DNA from: Aureimonas sp. SA4125
Lineage (GTDB): Bacteria; Pseudomonadota; Alphaproteobacteria; Rhizobiales; Rhizobiaceae
Assembly (NCBI RefSeq): GCF_019973775.1
Contig: NZ_AP025032.1
Span: 2,728,001-2,792,000 of the forward strand
DNA length: 64,000 bases
Direction of reading: 5' to 3'
Positions 58,823 through 64,000 of this stretch are shown piece by piece. Within the stretch, counting starts at the first letter, position 1; every line of letters begins with the position of its first letter. Made by a program: the position numbers and the translations under genes. The notes under the pieces were generated by a model that worked only from the letters and a program-made list of their open reading frames with translations, ran no database searches and was not told where the DNA came from.

Positions 58823-59239
58823 CTATTCGTCGCGGTAGACTTTCTCGCGGCGCTCGTGACGTTCCTGGGCTTCCAGGGACATGGTGGCGATAGGGCGGGC
58901 ATCAAGGCGCTTGAGGCTGATGGGCTCGCCGGTTTCCTCGCAGTAGCCGTAGGTGCCTTCGTCGAGACGCTCGAGCGCGGAATCGATCTTGGAGATCAGC
59001 TTGCGCTGCCGGTCGCGCGCGCGAAGCTCGATCGCGCGGTCGGTTTCGGACGAAGCGCGGTCGGCGACATCGGCCAGGTTGGCGTTTTCGTTGGCGAGCG
59101 TTTCCAGAGTTTCGCGCGACTCGCGAAGGATGTCCGCCTTCCAGGCGAGCAGCTTCTTGCGGAAATAGTCCCGCTGCCGCTCGTTCATGAACGGGCCCTC
59201 TTCGGAGAGACCTGCATCGAAAGATAGAGTTTCGCTCAT
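58823..59239 (-). CDS. dksA: DksA-family RNA polymerase-binding factor with one zinc-finger Cys
   Basis: DksA enters the RNA polymerase secondary channel and works with ppGpp to reset transcription. The 138 residues have the coiled-coil tip NLADVADRASSE with the DxxDxA motif and the C-terminal globular region GTYGYCEETGEPISLKRLDA. Of the four canonical zinc Cys only Cys100 remains; positions 103, 121 and 124 are Thr, Ser and Ala. This is a common alphaproteobacterial form and suggests a zinc-independent fold. AAGGAG precedes the ATG and a strong promoter lies just upstream. Confidence 0.93.
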   Translation of the reverse strand: MSETLSFDAGLSEEGPFMNERQRDYFRKKLLAWKADILRESRETLETLANENANLADVADRASSETDRAIELRARDRQRKLISKIDSALERLDEGTYGYCEETGEPISLKRLDARPIATMSLEAQERHERREKVYRDE

Positions 59240-59269
59240 ACCGTCTCCTTCAAGGCCGCTACGGCGGTG

Positions 59270-59298
59270 CTTATACCGAGGCTTCCGCCAAGGGACAA
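59270..59298 (-). promoter_or_regulatory. Sigma-70-type promoter of dksA
   Basis: On the minus strand TTGTCC (59293-59298) and TATAAG (59270-59275) are 17 bases apart, 31 bases before the dksA ATG. This is one of the best-matching promoters in the window. Confidence 0.6.
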
Positions 59299-59520
59299 GC
59301 GCTTTTGCCCCACCGTCCGCCCATGATATCGATGCTTTAAGACATGGGTTTCATTTGACTTTTCAAACGCGGATGCGGGTTGCCTCGGCGCGGTCGGGCC
59401 ATCTTGATCGCCGCCCTTATGATTAGGCACTCCGACTGGTGCCGACCTTGCACTGGCCGGCCTGTTGCCATCCTATCGGTTACGATTGCCTGTTTCATCG
59501 ATTTCGGAATAGCTGGACGA

Positions 59521-60048
59521 ATGGTCACTGCACCGATCAGCACCCTCTACCTCCTGCGGCACGCTCACGCCGCCGTTCCCCTGCCGGGGCAAGGCGACCG
59601 TGACCGTCCGCTGGACGCGCGCGGCGCCCGCGACGCACCGCGAATTGGCGACATGGTCGCGGAGGAGATTTCCGGACTGTCGTCCATTCTCTGTTCCCCG
59701 GCGGTTCGTACGCGGCAGACGCTCGACGCCCTGCGTCCCCACCTGGCCGAGAATGTCTCGATCGCCTTCCGCGACTCTCTCTATGAACACGGGCTGGATG
59801 CCTACCTCGCCGAGGTCAGGAAGTGCGAAGCGGCCCGCGGGGTCCTCGTCATCGGACACAATCCGACGATCGAGGAGTTCGCGCTGCAGCTTGTGGGCGA
59901 TGGAGACGCGAAAGCCATGGCGCTCCTGCGCGAAGGACTGCCGACGATGGCGCTGGCGATCATCTCGTTCGACACTGGGATTTCGCAGATCGCGCCCGGT
60001 TCGGGCTTCCTTCGTCGGCTCCTTCGCCCGCGCGATCTTGCTGCCTGA
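59521..60048 (+). CDS. SixA-type histidine phosphatase
   Basis: The 175 residues form the histidine phosphatase fold: the N-terminal catalytic YLLRHAHA (Arg13, His14), CSPAVRTRQT for the second Arg and VIGHNPTIEEFA with the acid-side His. The family includes SixA, which removes phosphate from His of phosphotransfer proteins. RHA replaces the usual RHG at the catalytic site. The ATG at 59521 is the family start. ycjX starts 72 bases later on the same strand. Confidence 0.85.
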   Translation: MVTAPISTLYLLRHAHAAVPLPGQGDRDRPLDARGARDAPRIGDMVAEEISGLSSILCSPAVRTRQTLDALRPHLAENVSIAFRDSLYEHGLDAYLAEVRKCEAARGVLVIGHNPTIEEFALQLVGDGDAKAMALLREGLPTMALAIISFDTGISQIAPGSGFLRRLLRPRDLAA

Positions 60049-60120
60049 GTCCCTACCGGACTCCCCTCGCCCTGCCTATATCGCCGGGACCCGCCCCCCG
60101 AGCCCGAGTGCCCCGTCTCC

Positions 60121-61581
60121 ATGACATCCCTCACCGACGAAGCCCGCATCGTTCTCGACAATCTGAGCGACCGCACCTCGTCCCTCTTCCACCCGACACT
60201 CCGCCTCGGGGTCGCGGGGCTGTCGCGCGCCGGCAAGACGGTGTTCATCACCTCTCTCGTGCACAACCTCCTGCACGGAGGACGCCTGCCCCTGTTCGAG
60301 GCGCAGTCCGGCGGCCGGATCGCGAAGAGTTTCCTCGAGGAGCAGCCGGACGCCGCGATCCCGCGTTTCCAGTACGAGGATCACATCCGCACCATTCTGG
60401 AGCAGCGACAGTGGCCGCAATCGACGCGGGCCATCTCCGAACTGCGGCTGACGATCGAGTACGAGTCGGCCTCCGGCTGGTCGCGCATGTTCTCTGCCGG
60501 CAGGCTGTCGCTCGACATCGTCGACTATCCCGGCGAATGGCTGCTCGACCTGCCCCTTCTGGACAAGGATTTCGCGACTTTCTCGGCCGAGGCGATCGAG
60601 CGGGCACGGTTGCCGGCGCGGGCGGCCATGGCGGGCGAATACCTGGCGCTCCTGGCGGACGCGGATCTTTCCGCGCCCGCGGACGAGATGACGGCATCGC
60701 GGCTCGCCGCCGCCTTCACCCGCTATCTCCGCGACTGCCGCGCCGACACCACCGCCCTGTCGACATTGCCGCCCGGCCGTTTCCTGATGCCCGGCGATCT
60801 CGAGGGCTCGCCCGCTCTCACCTTCGCGCCGCTGCCGGCGGAAAGGGGCAAGACCTACCCCAAGGGCTCGCTGGCCGCACTGTTCGCGCGGCGCTACGCC
60901 GCCTACAAGTCCGTCGTGGTCAAGCCCTTCTTCCGCGAGCATTTTGCCAGGCTCGACCGGCAGATCCTTCTCGTCGACGTGATGCAGGCGATCAATGCCG
61001 GCCCCGAGGCGATCCGGGACCTGGAGACGGCACTGACCGACGTTCTCGAGTGCTTCAGGCCGGGCAAGACGAGCTGGCTCGGCTCCTTCATGACGCGCCG
61101 GATCGATCGCATCCTGATCGCGGCGACCAAGGCCGACCATCTGCATCGCGAGAGCCACCCGAGGCTGGAGGCGATCGTCCGCCGCCTCGTCGACCAGGCC
61201 ATCGCTCGGGCCAAGTTCTCCGGCGCCAAGACCGAGGTCCTGGCACTCGCCTCGATCCGCGCGACGCACGAGGCGAACGCGACCCAGAACGGCGACCGCC
61301 TTCCCTTGATCGTCGGCACGCCCATGGCCGGCGAGACGATCGACGGCCAGACTTTCGACGGTGCGAGCGAGACCGCCATCTTCCCCGGCGACCTTCCCGC
61401 CGATCCCGCCCGGCTCTTCGAGGCGGGCGGGCCGTGGAACAACAGTTCCCTCGACCCGCTGACCTTCGTGCGCTTCAAGCCGCCGCGGCTGGAGCGGACG
61501 GCCGAGGGCTTCACGCTGTCGCTGCCGCACATCCGGCTCGACCGTGCCGTCCAGTTTCTCATCGGGGATAAACTGGCATGA
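60121..61581 (+). CDS. ycjX: YcjX-family P-loop NTPase
   Basis: The 486 residues belong to the YcjX (DUF463) family. The P-loop is GLSRAGKT (33-40). LDIVDYPGEWLLDLPL is the switch-like region and DRILIAATKADH the nucleotide-specificity segment. In E. coli ycjX and ycjF lie in the phage-shock region and act with the inner-membrane stress response; the function is unclear. Its stop overlaps the start of ycjF by 4 bases (ATGA). Confidence 0.9.
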   Translation: MTSLTDEARIVLDNLSDRTSSLFHPTLRLGVAGLSRAGKTVFITSLVHNLLHGGRLPLFEAQSGGRIAKSFLEEQPDAAIPRFQYEDHIRTILEQRQWPQSTRAISELRLTIEYESASGWSRMFSAGRLSLDIVDYPGEWLLDLPLLDKDFATFSAEAIERARLPARAAMAGEYLALLADADLSAPADEMTASRLAAAFTRYLRDCRADTTALSTLPPGRFLMPGDLEGSPALTFAPLPAERGKTYPKGSLAALFARRYAAYKSVVVKPFFREHFARLDRQILLVDVMQAINAGPEAIRDLETALTDVLECFRPGKTSWLGSFMTRRIDRILIAATKADHLHRESHPRLEAIVRRLVDQAIARAKFSGAKTEVLALASIRATHEANATQNGDRLPLIVGTPMAGETIDGQTFDGASETAIFPGDLPADPARLFEAGGPWNNSSLDPLTFVRFKPPRLERTAEGFTLSLPHIRLDRAVQFLIGDKLA

Positions 61582-62675
61582 GCGACCGGAGCGACCCGCC
61601 CATCCGCCGCCCCGCCGCCTTTCGGCTGGATGCGAAAAGCCCGCCGTCGGAGCCGGCACCGACCGCCGAGGCGGAGGCCGTCAGGACGCCGCGCGCGGTC
61701 TCCGATCTCAGCCTTCTGACGATCGAGCCGGACGAGGCGATCGAGCGCGAGGCCGCCTTGGTCGAGATCGATCTGGGCGAGAGGCCGACGCGTCGCTTTT
61801 CCTTTTTCAAGCTCTTTCTCGCCGCATTGGGCGCCCTGGTGTCGCTCGCCATCGGTCTCGCCGTCGATGCGCTGATCCGCGATCTCTTTGCCCGCGGCGA
61901 CTGGCTCGGCTGGGTCGGCCTCGCGCTCGCGGTCCTCCTGGTCATCGGCGCCCTTGGCATCACGGCACGCGAAACCATCGGCATGCTGCGCCTTGCCGCC
62001 GTCGACCGCGAGCGGAAGGCAGCGCTTGCAGCCTATGAGCGGGACTCGGCGTCGGAGGCGAAGATCGTCGTCGCCGGGCTCGTCTCGCTTTTGTCCGGCA
62101 AGGCGGAGACCGCCGAGGGACGCCGGCGGCTCGCCGCGCTCTCCGAGGATGTGATCGACGGGCGCGACATGATCGCCGTCGCCGAACGCGAACTGCTCGG
62201 GCCGCTCGACGTCAAGGCGCGCGCGCTGGTCCTCGCCGCGTCCAAGCGTGTCTCGGTGGTCACGGCCGTCAGCCCGAAGGCGATCGTCGACGTCGCCTTC
62301 GTCCTTTTCCAGACCGTCCGGCTGATCCGCCAGATGTCGGAACTCTACGGGGCCCGTCCCGGCACGCTCGGCCTGATCAAGCTGACGCGCAACGTCCTCG
62401 GCCATCTTGCCGTCACAGGGTCGATCTCGATCGGCGACAGCGTCGTCGGGCAGGTTGTCGGCCATGGCCTCGCGGCCCGGCTGTCGGCGCGCCTCGGCGA
62501 AGGCGTCGTCAACGGGCTGCTGACGGCGCGGATCGGGCTTGCCGCCATGGACCTCTGCCGCCCCCTGCCCTTCCTGAAGGCGCAAAGGCCGCGCATCGCC
62601 GATTTCGTCGGCGATCTGGCCTCTCTCGACGGCGTGGCCAAACGTGCCCGCCCGGTCCCTCCGGCGACCACGTAA
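61578..62675 (+). CDS. ycjF: YcjF-family inner-membrane protein (DUF697)
   Basis: The 365 residues have a variable N-terminus, two membrane segments (about 75-97 and 110-130; FFKLFLAALGALVSLAIGLA and WVGLALAVLLVIGALGITA) and a DUF697-type C-terminal region (VSPKAIVDVAFVLFQTVRLI, LGHLAVTGSISIGDSVVGQ, RIGLAAMDLCRPLPF). Translation is coupled to ycjX by ATGA overlap. The pair is conserved across Proteobacteria without a defined function. Confidence 0.88.
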   Translation: MSDRSDPPIRRPAAFRLDAKSPPSEPAPTAEAEAVRTPRAVSDLSLLTIEPDEAIEREAALVEIDLGERPTRRFSFFKLFLAALGALVSLAIGLAVDALIRDLFARGDWLGWVGLALAVLLVIGALGITARETIGMLRLAAVDRERKAALAAYERDSASEAKIVVAGLVSLLSGKAETAEGRRRLAALSEDVIDGRDMIAVAERELLGPLDVKARALVLAASKRVSVVTAVSPKAIVDVAFVLFQTVRLIRQMSELYGARPGTLGLIKLTRNVLGHLAVTGSISIGDSVVGQVVGHGLAARLSARLGEGVVNGLLTARIGLAAMDLCRPLPFLKAQRPRIADFVGDLASLDGVAKRARPVPPATT

Positions 62676-62770
62676 CCGTGAGCAGACCCTCGTGGAAACA
62701 AGTCGTTAACCGTTCCGAGCGATAACAGGAGGGTGCCAGCGACATCCTGTCCCGACCGGAAAGATCCAAT

Positions 62771-63310
62771 ATGTTCAACGCGTCCTTCGCCGGTGTCGCC
62801 CTTGCCGCCGCCACCACGCTGATGCTCGCGGCCTCTCCCGCCCGTGCCGGCAGCGACACCGCCTTTTTCGATCAGGTCGTCGGGCAGTGGTCTGGCCGCG
62901 GCGAGATCGTCGCCGGCAAGTACAAGGGCACCAAATTCAACTGCAGCTTCAGCGGCGAAACCCCTGGCGGCGCCGTCGGCATGTCGCTCGACGGCACATG
63001 CCGGGTCGGCCTCTTCTCGCAGAAGATGCGTGCCGAAGTGACGAAGCAGGGCGTGACCTACAAGGGCGCCTTCCTCGACGGCGCCAAGGGCAAGGGACTC
63101 GACATCATCTCCGGCAACGTCGCCGGCAACCAGATGGTCGTCGGCCTCGACCGCAAGCAATTGAAGGGGGCGATGATCGCCAAGCTCGACGGCCGCGACA
63201 AGCTGAGCATCTCGATCTCGGTCCGCGTCGCCGACGACCTCGTCCCCGTCCTCGGCATGAGCCTTGCCCGCGGCGAGGCGATGATCAAGCAGACGGCGCT
63301 GGAACAGTAG
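62771..63310 (+). CDS. Secreted beta-rich protein, paralogous to the gene at 42395
   Basis: A 179-residue protein with a Sec signal (FAGVALAAATTLMLAASPAR) and a mature domain with GQWSGRGEIVAGKYKGTKF, CSFSGETPGGAVGMSLDGTC, KMRAEVTKQGVTYKGAF and GNQMVVGLDRKQL. It aligns with the 174-residue protein at 42395 over these blocks, including both Cys. A beta-barrel or lipocalin-like fold is possible. It converges with folK and its last 26 bases overlap the folK 3' end. Confidence 0.7.
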   Translation: MFNASFAGVALAAATTLMLAASPARAGSDTAFFDQVVGQWSGRGEIVAGKYKGTKFNCSFSGETPGGAVGMSLDGTCRVGLFSQKMRAEVTKQGVTYKGAFLDGAKGKGLDIISGNVAGNQMVVGLDRKQLKGAMIAKLDGRDKLSISISVRVADDLVPVLGMSLARGEAMIKQTALEQ

Positions 63311-63827
63311 CGGTCACTTCCGCGGGCGCGCGCCACCAGGCACCGTCCTCGCTTGCCGGCTCGATACCGGCACGGTCGAGCCCGATCAGCCGAGCGGCGA
63401 CGGTCTGGCCATCCACCATCGTGTCCGGTGCGATATCGGCGAGCGGCACCAGGACGAAGGCACGCGCTCCGATCCGGGGATGCGGCAGCGTCAGCGCCTC
63501 GTCCTCGAACGCCCTTCCGGCATAGTCGAGAACGTCGAGGTCGATCGTTCTCGGACCCCAGCGTTCGAGCCGCTCGCGCTTCAACGCGCGTTCGGTCGAC
63601 AGGCAGAGCTCCAGGAGCTCGCGCGGCGACAGCGACGTGTCGACGGCCGCGCAGGCATTGAAGAACCAGGGCTGGTCGGTCACGCCCCAAGGCGGCGTGC
63701 GATAGAGCCGGGAGACGGCGGCGACCGTGGTGTCGTCGCGCCCGTCGATTGCCGCGAGAGCCGCGCGCATGTTGGCCTCGACGTCGCCGATATTGCCGCC
63801 GATCCCGAGAAGCGCCCGCGCCCTCAC
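63285..63827 (-). CDS. folK: 2-amino-4-hydroxy-6-hydroxymethyldihydropteridine pyrophosphokinase
   Basis: HPPK transfers pyrophosphate from ATP to 6-hydroxymethyl-dihydropterin in folate synthesis. The 180 residues contain GIGGNIGDVEANM at the start, the signature RWGPRTIDLDVLDYAG with metal-binding Asp residues and the C-terminal LPHPRIGARAFVLVPLADIAP. AAGGAG is 7 bases before the GTG at 63827; an adjacent GTG at 63830 is possible. The start overlaps the folP stop by 4 bases (GTGA). The C-terminal ~30 residues extend past the usual end and overlap the convergent secreted-protein gene. Confidence 0.93.
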   Translation of the reverse strand: MRARALLGIGGNIGDVEANMRAALAAIDGRDDTTVAAVSRLYRTPPWGVTDQPWFFNACAAVDTSLSPRELLELCLSTERALKRERLERWGPRTIDLDVLDYAGRAFEDEALTLPHPRIGARAFVLVPLADIAPDTMVDGQTVAARLIGLDRAGIEPASEDGAWWRAPAEVTATVPAPSA

Positions 63828-64000
63828 CACGTCGCTCCTTGCGCCGCGGCGCGCATGGCATCGGCAATGGCCAGCGCATCGCGGTTGACCGGCACGTTGT
63901 GCACCCGGAAAATGTCGGCGCCGCGCTCGCGCATCAGGACGCTCGTCGCAGCGGTCGCGACGTCCGGCTCCGGGTCGTTGCGGCCGATGATGCCGCGCAC
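63824..64000 (-). CDS. folP: Dihydropteroate synthase, C-terminal part (gene runs off window)
   Basis: The last 58 residues are visible. VRGIIGRND, then ATAATSVLMRERGADIFRVH and NRDALAIADAM, match the end of DHPS, which joins p-aminobenzoate to the pterin pyrophosphate made by FolK. The RVHNV segment holds the conserved Arg-x-His of the active site. The stop codon overlaps the folK start (GTGA), so folP-folK form a coupled pair. The N-terminal part lies beyond position 64000. Confidence 0.9.
   Translation of the reverse strand: MRGIIGRNDPEPDVATAATSVLMRERGADIFRVHNVPVNRDALAIADAMRAAAQGATW

Noticed and set aside
60076..62585. Long minus-strand frames opposite ycjX and ycjF
   Set aside because: Overlap two overlapping, recognised genes and show no domains.

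Overview
The window is high-GC chromosomal DNA from an alphaproteobacterium of the order Hyphomicrobiales (Rhizobiales). The evidence is gene content: a CckA-type hybrid kinase, the F1-ATPase zeta inhibitor (DUF1476), an Usg-family protein, a DksA with only one zinc-finger Cys, the split FGAM synthase purS-purQ-purL followed by bolA and grxD, the recA-alaS pair, and a rhizobial-type intergenic palindrome. A member near Aurantimonadaceae is possible, but that is a guess. Nearly all genes look vertically inherited. No insertion sequence, prophage, CRISPR array or rRNA operon is visible.

Layout, 1-16.5 kb: truncated gloA, a lipoprotein M15-type peptidase, tRNA-Glu with a clear promoter and terminator, and an SH3 protein. 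A minus-strand block follows (greA-like, recJ, glpX, hom, alaC, a small lipoprotein). Then come phaC, map and radC on plus, usg, and a divergent pair: an SDR lacking its catalytic Tyr and a MarR-GNAT fusion regulator. 16.5-21.5 kb: a tightly overlapping minus-strand operon for molybdenum-hydroxylase maturation (MoxR ATPase, VWA protein, two XdhC-type proteins, MoeA-like/MobA-like fusion) with no structural hydroxylase genes in the window. 21.5-31 kb: flavin reductase preceded by a 12-bp tandem repeat, an orphan binding protein coupled to a Thr-nucleophile P1 peptidase, DUF2259, purB, an EEP-family protein, a cardiolipin synthase, a serine hydrolase, an HpcH/HpaI aldolase and the ATPase zeta subunit.

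31-38 kb is the purine block: purC, purS, a small coiled-coil protein, purQ, two lipoproteins overlapping each other and purQ, and purL, then bolA, another coiled-coil protein and the CGFS glutaredoxin grxD. 38-47 kb: Bcr/CflA transporter, IMPase-family phosphatase, ttcA, rpsD, Pmp3-type membrane peptide, a secreted protein, murI-trmJ, NADP-dependent icd and a PRC-barrel protein. 47-64 kb: alaS and recA (with a LexA-like operator), psuK-psuG, cckA, a FliO-like protein with a very long Pro/Ala-rich tail, dksA, a SixA-like phosphatase, ycjX-ycjF, a second secreted protein related to the one at 42.4 kb, then folK and the end of folP.

Functionally this is core metabolism (purines, aspartate-family amino acids, folate, gluconeogenesis), DNA repair (recJ, recA, radC), tRNA modification and translation (ttcA, trmJ, alaS, rpsD, map), envelope lipoproteins and cell-cycle control. 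No complete new defence or mobile system is apparent. The least explained parts are the orphan Mo-hydroxylase maturation operon, the SDR/MarR-GNAT pair, the lipoproteins and coiled-coil proteins inside the purine cluster, the two related secreted proteins, and the FliO-like protein with a disordered tail.
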